Positions 44,369-56,147 of a stretch of DNA of 64,000 bases are shown here, one piece after another; within the stretch, counting starts at the first letter, position 1; every line of letters starts with the position of its first letter. Made by a program: the position numbers and the translations under genes. Source of the DNA: Adiantum capillus-veneris (lineage: Eukaryota; Streptophyta; Polypodiopsida; Polypodiales; Pteridaceae); the NCBI GenBank assembly GCA_014529385.2, contig CM043964.1:8877497-8941496 (forward strand). Direction: 5' to 3'. The notes under the pieces are model-generated. The model was not told the origin of the DNA. It saw nothing but the letters and a program-made list of their open reading frames with translations, and did not search any database.

Positions 44369-44645
44369 ACTATCTACATATAGGCTATCTCTCTACACAT
44401 TTTGTGAGAGAGCGAGCATATCAAATTTATGTGTTGATAAAGCTATGCTTAGTCTCATCTTTTGCTCAATTATTTTGAATGTTTTGAATACTTCATTAAT
44501 TATATGAAGCCTATCCTACATATAGGCTATCTCTGTACACATGTTGTGAGAGAATGAACATATCAAATCAATGAGTTGTGCTTAGTCTCATCTTTTGGCT
44601 GATTGTTTTGAATGTTTTTGATACTTCATTAATAGTATGAGCCCT
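44369..44645 (+). repeat. Tandem duplication of about 140 bp
   Basis: CTACATATAGGCTATCTCT...ACTTCATTAAT-TATGA occurs twice in a row (44369-44510 and 44511-44645) with scattered differences and a short deletion. Confidence 0.85.
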
Positions 44646-44891
44646 ATAGAATTAAAATCATGAATACGTACCATTATAAAACACTCAACATGTTATAGAA
44701 GCAAAGAGAAGAGACCTACTCACTTCATAGTAACAATTCAAAAAGACCTCAAAGATCTATCTGACTTCTATTGAACTAAAGACCTGTTATTCAAGAGGGA
44801 GCTCAGATAACCAATCTACCACACTTGGGTGATAGAAAGGTTATTCAAATTTTCTACACACACACACACACACATAGTATATAGGACATAC

Positions 44892-45942
44892 TCATTAGAA
44901 AATTTCGGAGGTCATTCGAAGGGCCTTGTAAGAAATTGTATTTCTCTCTCTAGAAACTTTTTTTAAAATGCACTTGCACCTTGTGAGTACGTCCAAAAGG
45001 ACAACCAGACACTCTAAAAAGTAGATTTATATTCCCAATCATCCTTGAAAACGGTCACTTTTCTATTTAATGCGAGCGTATTTTTCAGGAGGCAAGTGTG
45101 GCGCATTCAATGCAGCTTATGTCATCACTGGAACTTGAAAAGTCACAAACTATCAAATAGTGATATATTTTGAGGCTTTTGACACCACCAATGCGTTCGA
45201 AACGCCAAAATACCCTAAAAACGAATGTCTACTTGTCTCGTTCCGACATCCGGAGAGACAAAAAATGCCAAAAAACCCCAAAAAATGGGCTTTTTACTTA
45301 AGGTGCACGAGGAGGCATTCTAAAATTCTAAAATGCTCCCCTGCGTGCCGTTAGTACAAAGCTTCTTTTAGTGGTTTTTGGACACTTATCTTTCAAGAAA
45401 GCCCCTTTTTAGAAGTTTTTTGACATTTTCCTCTCAAAAAGCTCCCTGAAAAGAGGAAAAAAGGGGCTTTTTACAAAGGGCGCACGAGGAGGCATTCCAA
45501 AATTTTGGAATGTCCCCTCGCGTGCCGTTAGTAAAATATTCTTTTAGGGGTTTTTGACATTTTTTGCCTCTTTGGATGTCCGAGCGAGGGAATTAGACAT
45601 TCATTTCTAGGATATTTGGGCGTTCCGGACACATTGACAGTATCAAAAGTTTCAAAATCTTCCACCACTTGAAAGTTTTGTGACTTTTTGAGTTCCAATG
45701 ATGATGTAAGCCGTATTAAATGCACCGCATCTACCTTCTGAAAAAGGTGCTCGCATTAAATGAAAGAGAGTGATCGTCTTCAAGGACCACTAGATTATTA
45801 AATGAGGAGAGGGACACCTTTTATATTTTTGATAATATCAATCTATTTTTCTACGTAACGTAGGCTCTTCTCCAATTGGAGGAGCTTATTTTCGTCTCTC
45901 TTCCAAAAGGCCCTCCAAAAGACCTCCGAAATCTCCTAATGA
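44892..45942. mobile_element. Long fold-back (inverted-repeat) element, about 1.05 kb
   Basis: The outer ends TCATTAG-A-ATTTCGGAGGTC (44892) and the complement (ending 45942) pair. Inward, the arms pair again over about 45050-45357 with 45480-45775: TTTAATGCGAGC pairs with GCTCGCATTAAA, and GTCACAAA-TATCAA and CGAATGTCTA also have partners. The inner ends of both arms hold nearly the same palindrome (GCACGAGGAGGCATT...CCTCGCGTGC). There is no coding capacity and no clear target duplication. It may be a MULE-like or Foldback-type non-autonomous DNA element. Confidence 0.75.
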
Positions 45943-46886
45943 CTATCTCTCTTTGCTATCTCGCACACACAGGCACACATGCACACTCACACATACATAC
46001 CATTGGCATTTCCCAAAAGTAAATAGCATGATAGGGCACAAGTTTTTAGTAAAAAAACTCGAACTTAAAAATTTCCACAATGCCACCAGAGATCTACTAA
46101 TCCTTTACCATGACACAGGCAACTACGTCATTAGCAGATGAATGATTGATTGAAGAAGAGACGAAAGCTGCCTCCAAGTAGAGCATACCTGATGGTTTAT
46201 TAAAAAAAAAGCCGTATGGCTTTTTTCTGTAATGATTTCTAGTATGTAACAGTTTTTCCTTTGGGTGGAATTTAGCAAAGAATGTACATAACCTTTGAAT
46301 AAATAATAATCCCTAGTGTCAAAGATATTTAGTATTTTGCATATTGGTGGTAAGGGATAATTATAAATGGCTAATGATCATTTTTAGCAACATCCAGTGG
46401 GTGGCTATATATTCCCAAGAATACTATGCGCGCATGGTTTAGTTAATGCACCGTTTGCAGCGCTTTTGTATAAATAAAGCATTGCGCATGATTCTAGAAC
46501 GCACACAATCCCGCTTTGCTTTGTAGAGCGCACACACACACATAGTGTATTATTACCTGCTACTGCTAACGCTCACTTGTACTCTACATAACGCTGTCCC
46601 TTGGGCTACAGTAAGCGCACGTACCCTCCTTCTCAACCAATGATTGCCACTTGGAATACAACATGCGCATGCACCTTTCTTCTCAACCAACGAACGCAAG
46701 GGTGACAATCTTTGCATTGTCAGCCTTCAGTTGCAAACAAACAAGCATCAGACGGACTGAGTGTTCACTCCTCAACATAATACATAAGGTAAATGATGGG
46801 TTTTTTTTCTCACAATCGCACACACACAAACATAATGCGGGCTAGCGTTTTGACACCTATTTACACACACATACAGTGTTTAAAGA
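45943..46886. other. No gene seen
   Basis: Low-complexity and AT-rich stretches, short CA runs near 45964 and 46822, and no credible frame. Confidence 0.5.
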
Positions 46887-46891
46887 GCTAC

Positions 46892-47587
46892 TATGAGGTC
46901 CCCAACCCCGAGAAGATTGGGGAGACTTCATAGATGGCCTTCCTTTTATTCTCCTTTTCCATTGAAGACACCCTACTCTGTTTCCACAAAGTAGAGATAC
47001 GAGCAAAAGAATGGATGAGATCCTATATCCATCATTTACTTGGTTATAAGGGTCATACGCCACAAGTCAGGTCGATAAATCTAGGATTCTAATGAAGCTG
47101 TTTCCTAACATAAAGATGAAATTCCATTGACATATTTAGACTCCATAAACAAAGCCTTTTTTCCCACGTTTAAGAGGCACGGCCGCCAGCCGCCATAAAA
47201 CATAAATATGATATGAGACTTAGTCTAAACTAAATAGTAATCTTGTGCCACGTAGATTTGGGCCATCTCGACTCTTGCCACAATAAGTCTCCAATTTCAC
47301 TTCTCTTAATAAGAGGGAGTAGAGAGTTTCTCGACTAATCAAGACCACCCATCCTTGACTGGCAAACGGAGCCAACCCCCACTTTCCACCCCACACTCAC
47401 ACTTTTCTGCTTGTTTACTAATTACTACCACACTCTTTTACATATACAAACAATGTTCTTTAATTAATTCTAGATACAAATTCTTTCATCAAGCCCTTTA
47501 AACATCACCAAAACATTTCTTTCTCAAACATGGTCTAATGAAGACAGTCCTATAATTCAACAAAAATGAACTTAAGAGTTTCCGCTA
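46892..47587 (-). repeat. 3' LTR (left copy)
   Basis: 696 bp. It shares AGATTGGGG/ACATTGGGG, AAGGGTCATAC-CCACAAG and CCACCCCACACTCACAC blocks with the right copy. Confidence 0.85.
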
Positions 47588-47639
47588 CCCATGGACTTTC
47601 TCTGTCTAGCCAACAGAGCTTTGCAAAGGATTTACATAT

Positions 47640-47830
47640 TCGCTAATAACCGCAAAATTCTCATACTCTCCCAGTCGCTAACCGCAAGGGAGCATCTCGC
47701 TAACCGCAAGGCATCCTGCTAACCACAAGGCATCTTGCTAACCACAACAGACAAAAATAAAGCTGATAACCTCAGCTTAATCTCCGCTAACCGTGGAATC
47801 ATTTTCGCTAACCGCGAGTTCCATCTAAAA
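47640..47830 (+). repeat. CGCTAACCGCAAGG minisatellite
   Basis: About eight units of (C/T)GCTAACC(G/A)C(A/G)AGGCATC-type sequence with growing divergence towards the right. It lies just inside the LTR whose end also contains CCGCTA. Confidence 0.8.
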
Positions 47831-48068
47831 ACAAGATATTCTTTCAGCAATTGTTTTCTTTATGTGATTTCTCACAGAAGATTAACTAACATCTAATATC
47901 AAACAGAGATAGTTTATCAAACAGTAATCATAAATCAAACAATTCCTTCTCTACTTTATGAAATCATATGCTTGTTTCTTGTGATATAATCATGTTTTTT
48001 GGATAGTTTAAGAGAATTATTAGGCTTGACTTACCAGTCATCATGTATAACGATGTAGAATTATAAAT

Positions 48069-48600
48069 TCATCTTAACGGATTAGCAACACGTTTGACTA
48101 TCTCTTGTGGTTCGGGTTGAATGGCTTTGACTTCTTCCGCAACCAATACCTCCGCTTGAGCAACGTTTGGAGTAGTTGATGCCTTCCTCTGTATCCTTCT
48201 TGGAGGTAGAGCGACATGAGCGTCCTTCGAGCTTCGAGTCACTCGCTTCGGGCTCATCGTATCGCCAAAGATAAGAGAGAAAGTGAGAAGGAGAACTCAA
48301 GAATTTGAGAGGCTACACGATGATGGTAGAGAAAGAAGTTGGAGATGGAGATGGCTTGAGGGAGAGAGGTTGAGGGAGAAAAGATAACTCCAACATCAAG
48401 GCAAGAGAGCTTCCGCTCCTAAGAGTGCGTGTCTGTCTCTTGAAAGTGAGGGGAGAGGAATCTTTATATAGGCTCTGAATTCCAACTAAGAATAGAGGGA
48501 TAAGTTCGCGTACGTTAGCGGCCCTCAATTTTTTTTTTGGGGAAACGGATTTCAATGCACGATCTCGATTCTCCAATTTTAGAAGAAGATTGGGCTCCAA
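48069..48600 (-). other. Promoter-like segment and short basic frame inside the LTR element
   Basis: On the minus strand a TATATAAAG box near 48470 is followed by a CT-rich leader of about 200 bp and an ATG at 48257. The 62-codon frame begins MSPKRVTRSSKDAHVALPPR and is basic, then Val/Ala/Glu-rich. It resembles the first residues of some plant gypsy gag proteins, so a second, truncated element could be nested here. No clear target duplication was found. Confidence 0.35.
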
Positions 48601-48736
48601 GACAAGAACTCTAAACTTAACTCCCCTATTTCTTTCCTAAAAATACTCCTCCTTTCCTAAAATTGCTCCTTCTTTCCCAAGAGTCAACTCTTATCTCTAG
48701 ATACAATCTTGAGGCTTGAGTTTCACATCAACCTTA

Positions 48737-48999
48737 GGCTAAAAGCATGCTTTGGTGGAACAAAAAGGATTGTCCTTGACATCACCTTTGACAAATCTTT
48801 GAGTTACAATTTCTACATGTCACATGAAAAACTGCCTATCATACTATATATCAATGGATAGATCGTCAAAAGAAGAATCTAAAAACACAAGGTCCGAAAT
48901 TTTTTGATCTAAACTACAAAAAATTTACCAATCCCCACTTTTTCATTGGTAGAAGTAAAATAGGTCCTTTTTTTGTACCACCAAACCACTCTTTCACCC
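48737..48999 (+). mobile_element. MITE family 1, copy B (263 bp)
   Basis: Same length and orientation as the 19531 copy, with GGCTAAAAGCATGC and CTTTCACCC ends. Flanked by the 4-bp duplication CTTA (48733-48736 and 49000-49003). Confidence 0.9.
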
Positions 49000-49259
49000 C
49001 TTATTGTTTCCAAGTGAATAAGGGTCATAATTAATAGTTCTAAAGTCCAATTTTTTATCCGATCATTCCATTAGAATTCTCTTTGACTTAATAAAATGAA
49101 AACCTCAAATATTTGCAAAGTAAATGAAATACTTTTATTGAAAAATGTTGGGTACATTACAATCTCTCCAACTTAGGGATTCAAGATGTTCTCATCTCGC
49201 CAAAAAGTGAGGATACTCCTACTCTAATTACGAGCGACCCATCCTTATGTCTAAAAAAG

Positions 49260-49935
49260 GTGATGTCCTTAGTCTGCTTCACTTGCTACTATTGATGCTC
49301 CATTAGCTAATCGTGGACAAGAGTTTTGGTAATGTCCCAACTCTCCACATTCAAAGCATGGAACATTCAAACGTGGAGGATCTTGCACATTAGCAGCATA
49401 AATTCTTTGTGGTTGGTTATGTCTAAAGCTTTGATTCTGCTTAATTATTCTTGTAATCACTTATTCCTTCATTAAAGGTTTAGCTTGTAGTAAGGCATCT
49501 TGTATTGTGATAGGATTCAGAGCTTCTTATCGTGAACTAATTGGCTCTCTTAAACCTTAACAAAGTGAGCTACCTGCTGCTCTATGGTCATTGATGGAGT
49601 ATAATACCTAAGCCTTACAAACTTTGAGTAGTACTTTTCCAAGGTTAAAATGTATTTCTTCAAGCTAAAGAACTCATTCATCTTCAATGCTTCGTGTGCA
49701 GGAGGTAAGTATCTTTCCTTCACAGCCTGTTTAATTTCTCTCCAACTTTAGTGGTTCTCCAATACTCCCATGTTACGACAATGTTGTTTCCACCATAATT
49801 TTGCTTCACCAGAGAGGCGAAACATCCCTAGCATTGCTTGATTTGGAGGAGCAGTCTTTACAGCCAATAAGTAATCATCCATAGCTTCAATCCATACTTT
49901 TGCATCCTTCTCAATATCAACACCCTCTCCTTTAA
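49260..49935 (-). pseudogene. gag: Gag core and zinc knuckle of the gag-only LTR element
   Basis: From the right the minus strand reads DAKVWIEAMDDYLLAV, MLGMFRLSGEAKLWWKQHC, WREIKQAVKERYLPPAHE and KKYILTLEKYYSKFVRLRYY, a typical retrotransposon capsid domain. A knuckle CFECGELGHYQNSC (near 49320-49361) follows after frame breaks. Stops near 49750 and 49560 show decay. Confidence 0.75.
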
Positions 49936-50993
49936 AAGAAGGTGGTTACATTTGTTTCAGCAATACCTTCTTCTCCTGAATCTCCGTATAGATAGCATCG
50001 TTCGGAGGGTTTTCCGTTATAGGAGTGATTTGAGTATTCTCCTACGCTTATGTTAACATTAATATTCGTAACAACCCAAAGCATAAGGGTATTTTCTAAA
50101 CTTAGACTTATCCAGTCCACTAAAGGTTTGACCACATAACTTTACCAATTTTGACTTACCCAGTCTATTAAAACTTAACCATATGACAACCAATTCTAAC
50201 TTATTCAGTCCATCAAAACTCAGTCACGTGACTTAAACATTCATGACTTACCCATCCCATCAGAACTGAGTCACATGACTTAACCAGTCAAGACTCTTGT
50301 CAATCACACGACTTAACCAGTTATACAATTTCTTTGAAGAAAACAAGTCAATCAAATGACTTAACCAGTCAACAATCCTTTTTTAAAGAAAAACATTACT
50401 ATCCATAAACTCATCAAGAATCCATATAGGGGTCTGAAAAAGATTTCTCCATGAGAATATATAATAGAGGTTTCAACCATAGTTGTAATACACATCAGAT
50501 AACATGTTGTAAAAGATTGGTGGTTGGTGATGTGGATGTAATAATCGAAACACAAGAGGAAGCTCGGGATAGCCAATGAAAACTTTTTCCTTCAAGTTCG
50601 GCAGAGTGTGATTGTCAATAAAAACTCAATTGGCACGGATAACTGATGTCACTTTGTCATAAACCCATCAATTACGATTTGTGGCTCCATCAGGGGCCAT
50701 GACAGTCTGTGGTGCTTTGTAAATTGAAAGTATGAAACCAGCTTCAATTATTCAACCCACTTGATTCGATGTAGGTCAATCTCCAAGTGTTCAATGTGAC
50801 GTGCTCGAAAAGCAAAAGTTGTTCCACGAACACAACGACTTGTATATAACCATGTATTTGGTGGATCAAAATTGATGTGAGGTGGAAAAACCTTGTCAAG
50901 GATGCGGAACACATTCTCACATAGTTCAAATATTGGTGATTGACAAGCAGTGTGATATATTGCCTTAAAGATAGTTAAACAGTTGGTGTCCAT
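49936..50993 (-). pseudogene. Unassigned coding-like segment between primer site and gag core
   Basis: An 81-codon frame starts at 50993, about 100 bp inside the primer site: MDTNCLTIFKAIYHTACQ, then VFPPHINFDPPNTWLY and RARHIEHLEIDLHRIKWVE. After a frame change protein-like sequence continues (APQTVMAPDGATNRN, WVYDKVTSVIRAN, KEKVFIGYPELPLVFRLLH) to about 50470. Composition is balanced and not repeat-driven. It may be the N-terminal part of gag or a captured gene piece. I do not recognise it. Confidence 0.45.
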
Positions 50994-51100
50994 AAACTCG
51001 TGCTACAAAACAGATAGGGTAATACTGTCAAGCAAGTATTCATGCAATCAAGCCCAAGAATAGTATAGACGGTTTAGAAAAAACCAACTATAAACCTAAG

Positions 51101-51112
51101 GCTCTGATACCA
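51101..51112 (-). promoter_or_regulatory. Initiator-Met tRNA primer-binding site
   Basis: On the minus strand it reads TGGTATCAGAGC, 2 bp inside the LTR end at 51115. Confidence 0.9.
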
Positions 51113-51114
51113 AT

Positions 51115-51801
51115 TGTGAGGTTCCCAACCCCAAGAACATTGGGGCGACTTGATAGATGGACTTCCTTTATTCTCCTTTTCCATTGACGACATCCTACTC
51201 TATTTCCACAAAGTAGAGATACGAGCAACAAAAGAGAGGAAGTCCTCTATCCATCGTTTACGTGGTTATAAGGGTCATACACCACAAGCTAGGTCGATAA
51301 ATCTAGGATTCTAATGAAGTTGTTTCCTAGCATAAAGATAAAATCCCATTGACATATTTAGAATCCATAAACAACGCCTTTTTCCCCATGTTTAAGAGAC
51401 ACGGCCGCCATCCATAAACCATAAATATGATATGAGATTTAGTCTAAACTAAATGGTAATCTTATGTCACGTAGATTTGGGCCATCTCGACTCTTGGCAC
51501 AATAGTCTAATTTCACTTCTCTTAATAAGAGGGAGTGGAGAGTTTCTCAACTAATCGAGACCACTTATCCTTGACTGGCAACCTGAGCCATCCCCCACTT
51601 TCCACCCCACACTCACACTTTTCTGCTTGTTTACTAATTACTACCACACTGTTTTACATATACAAACAATGTTCTTTAATTAATTCCAAATACAAGTTCT
51701 TTCGTCCAGCCCTTCAAACATCACCAAAACATTGTCTAATGAAGATAGTCCTATAATTCAACAAAAATGAATCTTTCAATTATTCTTAAGAGTTGCCGCT
51801 A
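51115..51801 (-). repeat. 5' LTR (right copy)
   Basis: 687 bp, paired with the LTR at 46892-47587. Confidence 0.85.
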
Positions 51802-51824
51802 GCTACCTTGACCAGTTATGGTAC

Positions 51825-53067
51825 AAATAGAAATGGATGGGCACTACTATAAATGTGGTATTGACCATCTAATACCCAATTGTTCAGTCAATCTACACTT
51901 AGAAAAAATGAAGCAGCAAGGCCAAGCCACTATCAATAAATCAACAACTGAATCAACAAAGCAAAGGTCTCCAACAAGGTCCCCAGAAAGAAAGTAAATC
52001 TTGTCACAATACACAAGAGACAAAATTATGACCAAGATACTGGAGGTTACAGGCATCAATGATGTTCTGATTGAAAATCAAGCTATCAAAAAAGATCAGC
52101 TTAACCAGATGGTCACTAATAGCTTAGAAGACTTAAAGCCTGAGGTCAAACAAACTGACGAGGATGTAGCGAACAGTTCAATGTCCGAGGAAGTGGATGA
52201 AGAAATTATCTATGATAAGGATGCAAAGCTAACAAAGGTAGTCAAAGACTTTCATTGGATGAAATCACAAATGGCAAACATGGACATGGATTCAAAGAAT
52301 CTACATGACAATGCAACTAGCACAGACAATTCAATGGTCAAAGATGCAGTTAAGAAATTGACACAGACAAAGATCAAGTCTCAAAGCCAAGGAAATGACA
52401 CTTCAATGCGTACAAAGGATGGCTTGAATTTAGAAGAAGAACTGGCTATAAAGTCAATCCATACTATTGTGTTGCAAGTGGATGACAACAAAAAAAAGTC
52501 AAAGGTGACACAAATAAGGATTGACTTGAACAATCAAGAGCAAATGGTGTAGCAAGCACAAGAAGCCTATCAAAAGACGACCAAAAAGATCATTAAAGAG
52601 CAATGTGAACTAGTGGCCATGGTAAGCATTGCAGCTGAAGATAAGAGTCAATATTCTTCTAAAAATCTATCAGATCTAAAGACTCAATAATACAGTAAAA
52701 AATAGAGGCACAAAAGATTACTCAACGCAGTCCAGATGCAGATATAACTATATCATGTCCTCCACAAGACAATGTCCAAACTTCCCAGGGCAATACAAAT
52801 CAATGCTTATCAGTAGCAGACAAGAGAGAAGCAAAAGCCCAAGAAAGCATATCCTCTCCCTCTACAGAGAAAAATTTCACCCAGGAGGTCACAAGTGCAA
52901 ATAAATACTCAAATCAAACAGAAGTGGCTTCCACATCCAAGGAACCTCAAGACCTAAAACCTTGCCAGCAGCCTAGAAAGGTCTTTCCGCCAATATACCC
53001 AACACTAAGCAAGCAAAGATGCCAGCAGCATTACAAAACTTATGTTATGGCCAATGATGTCAATGTT
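51825..53067 (+). pseudogene. Lysine-rich retroelement ORF with a degenerate zinc knuckle
   Basis: It begins near 51825 with YYKCGIDHLIPNC, a CCHC-like motif lacking its first Cys, and stays in one frame past a TAA at 51995-51997 through an open stretch 52001-52552 of acidic, Lys- and Asn-rich sequence. A final frame, 52924-53067, ends abruptly at an LTR. It looks like a LINE ORF1 or gag C-terminal region. No enzyme domain is visible, and the 3' continuation is cut by the LTR at 53068. Confidence 0.4.
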
Positions 53068-53561
53068 TGCTACAGACGCGAGCGTAGAGAGCCCTGCAAA
53101 ATACTCAAAATAGCATATAGCAAGACATAAATGAATAAATCTACGTACCTGTCGACTCGCAAAAATCCATAATCGAGCACAATACGAACAGAGAGAGATA
53201 GAGTGCGAGAGAGAGGAAGAGAAACATGCGCAGGCGCACCTCCGAGAGCGGAGTGCTACGCCTGGCACAACGAGAGAGAAGAGAGGAGAGATGAGAAGAA
53301 TAAGGCAGACACTGGGTGCAATCTCCCCCCGTGCAAGAGTGACCATTTCCCTCTTGCACGTATTTAATTTATAGATTCTTGAATGTTCAAAGTGAGTACA
53401 AACTAGCTAGCCGGCTAATCATAAATGGCCAAAGCTCATAAAGAGCATTTGAATAATAAAATGTACATAAAATATGATATCCTTTTGCAATAGCTTAGCT
53501 CGGTCAATCCTTTTCCACCTGTCACAACTGCAATAACTAATAAGATATCAATTCCATAACA
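53068..53561 (-). mobile_element. Copia-type LTR on the minus strand, with adjoining polypurine tract
   Basis: On the minus strand it starts TGTTATGGAATTGATATC and ends CTGTAGCA, 494 bp. It aligns over its whole length with the LTR at 61912-62403. On its inner side (53562-53572) the minus strand reads GGAGAGGTA directly before the LTR, a polypurine tract, so this is a 3' LTR whose interior lies to the right. No matching 5' LTR or primer site follows in the window in that orientation. Confidence 0.8.
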
Positions 53562-55335
53562 TACCTCTCCGTTGGAAAGCAACTCAGTTGCGAAGATAAA
53601 AATCTGCAAACAATACTTGTCAAAAACAGTGATTAGTACGTTGTGTCAAAAACGTCACATAATAAAAGAAAAAATTATGAAACTAAACAACATTATCTTA
53701 TGCCTGCCGTCATCCACATACTATCTATTCTAGTGTTCCATACCACTAGAATAAGCAGTCTATGTCATACCCTAATGAATCAGGATATCATTGGTCACAC
53801 TCATCATTAATCTCATAATGTCAAGTCTCATCACATAAACAATGCCATAATAATCACTAGATACGAAATCCCAATCCAATTCCAATTCCACAATATAAGT
53901 CCAAATCCAAATCACTTTCATTATGTACTTGGGTAACAAAATCATATCAGTTATAGTGGTGGCCAGCCACTGCAGCATGATTTTGTGATCGGTGTTGCCT
54001 CAACCGGCGAATCTACACCAATAAGACGTGCTGCCTAGATCGGCGAATCTGCACTAATGCTGCCTATATCAACGGATCTGCATTTACCATTGTGAATTTG
54101 CAAGTTGTCAGTGTGCTGCCTAAATCGGCGGATTTGCATAGATAACTGGTGTTGCTAAATCGACGAATCTACACCAAGGTGATCATTTACACACTGCCCA
54201 AATCGGCGAATCTGCACCAGGATGAGTATCTACACACTACCTAAATCGACGAATCTGTGTGGTTGTGACCAATGGACTAGGCTAGGCATATAACATTTAT
54301 CACATGTGAGACAAATTTGGAGGATACTTACAAACTATTGTTCACTGTCCTAGAGCACCTTTGCTGACATGAGTAGTTGTATAGCTTAATGAGAAATTAT
54401 CATAATGAAAAATCCTTTAAATTAATGAGAAATAAAAGCCGAAGCAGTGTGTGCGTGCATAGAGAGCTATAATTGAAAGAATGACCATTCGGATTAGAGG
54501 GTCGCACAAAAATAGAATGCTCGTACAAGCTGGAGAGGGTTGTAACTGTGTTTTTCTCTTTTGGAATGGGGGCAGTAGACACATCCAAAGTTGTAGACAA
54601 GAGAGTTAGCATACTTAACAACGTAAATTACGTACCTGGAGGCGGTTTGAAGAAGTGACTAGTATCCAAATCGTCAAATGCTTAAACAAGTTCTTGAAAA
54701 TAAAGGGCAACAGCAAAATTCATCATTTGAGTAATGTCATGCAAGGTAGAACAAACCAAAGTACAGATGCCATAAAGTTCAAGTCGTACAGATGGGTGTC
54801 ATATATCAGTGAGGTGGACTGTATATATGAGTAAGTTTTTTTTTAAAATTATATATATATATAAACCCATTGATTGTTGTCGCAAGAAAATTAGAAGCTA
54901 GTAAAATGTTTCCAATGTTGTTGAAACTAGCTAAAATAGCAAAACATCGGATAGATTCTATCATTTTCTTCAAGTAAATCAGCAAAGTTTTACAAGTCTT
55001 AGTGTGAATACCTGAAAATCTTTGAATTTTGACCTAAAAGAAAAAGAGCTTTAAGTGTTCCCTTATTTTCTTTAGTTAGGAAGATTGTTTTTAGCAAGCC
55101 CTAACTCAATCAATAAACGTTGCTGTGAGTACTCTGATCCAAAGAGAATTTCTCATGAAAAATTTCGTAGGAACTACTTTCGATGGTCATCTTTGAATGG
55201 ATACAACAAATATTGAAATACCAAGAGACATAGCAACACTTATCTCCACCTTAAATATAAACACGCAAATCTCACACCGCGTAGCCACAAACATTAACTC
55301 CAAGCCATGAAAGGGGAGACGAGGGGAAGAGAGAT
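53562..55335. other. Non-coding DNA, possible interior of the minus-strand LTR element
   Basis: No gag or pol motif was found on either strand. It contains the minisatellite at 53990-54265 and a short TA run near 54850. Confidence 0.5.
53990..54265 (+). repeat. Minisatellite with CTGCCTAAATCGGCGAATCTGCAC units
   Basis: About seven units of (C/T)TGCC(T/C)A-ATC(G/A)(G/A)CG(A/G)AT(C/T)TGCA are spaced 27-60 bp apart with variable linkers. Confidence 0.75.
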
Positions 55336-55337
55336 AG

Positions 55338-55830
55338 AAATGTAATGAAATGTTATATTAACCGTCTTCAAAATTCCATGAGACCAAACGAATACAATCA
55401 TTGCGGATCTAAACCAATGCGTGGGAACACAATTAAAATTAAGTAAACCGAAAGACTCAAAGTAAAAGTCTAAAATTGGCGGAGTAAACCATTACCATCA
55501 TCCTCATTGCGTGAGAATGCTCGGCAAGGACGTATGTCGGATAAAATATGTCACTAAAGAGCGTCTTTAATGTCCACCTCTATAGGTAGGCATACTGGGA
55601 GGGAAAAGAAAGAGCTAAATGAAATGAAATGTTATATGACCCATTTTTCAAAAGGGCTACGGGACGAAACAGATGCGATCCTTATGAATCGAATATAATG
55701 TCTGGGTACAAAAATAAAATGAAGTAAAGTGAAAAACAAAAACTTAATCTAAAGGTGCAGACTAAAAGCATTGTCACAGAAAGTATTGCAGTGGGCACTG
55801 CCGAGATTCGTCAATGTCCACCTCTAAACA
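55338..55830 (+). repeat. Imperfect tandem duplication, period about 280 bp
   Basis: Both units start with AATGAAATGTTATAT and carry TGTCCACCTCTA near their ends (about 55570 and 55816). The phrase ATGAAATGTTATATTAA-CGTCTTC also occurs near 8105 and 8165, so it is a dispersed repeat. Confidence 0.6.
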
Positions 55831-55918
55831 TCAGTCGTGCGGTGTTATGTGCTCCTGCAGACTCTACTCCAGTCGTGTCCTTGGCCCTCCATGCTACAGA
55901 GATCTCTGTTGCTGCTGC

Positions 55919-56044
<126 letters not shown>

Positions 56045-56147
56045 CGTTCTTGCATCGTAGCTATGAGAGGGAGAGAGATAAGATGCTTCCGAGAGAGGTG
56101 GCCCAAGTGGGCGGTTTCTTTTGTGTTCCTCTTCTTGTAGAGGACAC

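Larger units (their letters stand above)
46892..51801 (-). mobile_element. Non-autonomous LTR retrotransposon with gag only, TA...CA termini
   Basis: LTRs at 46892-47587 and 51115-51801 are clearly alike over their whole length. The 5-bp duplication GCTAC lies outside both (46887-46891 and 51802-51806). Read on the minus strand the element runs from 51801 to 46892, with a Met-tRNA primer site next to the right LTR. In both LTRs the minus-strand 5' end is TAGCGG, and the 3' end is CTCACA (CTCATA in the left copy), so the termini are TA...CA rather than TG...CA. Gag pieces are present but no protease, RT, RNase H or integrase. A 263-bp MITE sits at 48737-48999. Confidence 0.8.

Noticed and set aside
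47640-47830. CRISPR-like appearance of short repeats with spacers
   Set aside because: The units diverge steadily, the spacing is irregular, the setting is a plant LTR element and no cas-like gene is present. The 54.0-kb array was rejected for the same reasons.
53068-53561. Solo LTR interpretation
   Set aside because: The flanks do not form a direct 5-bp duplication and a polypurine tract adjoins the LTR, so it is better read as the 3' LTR of a larger element.
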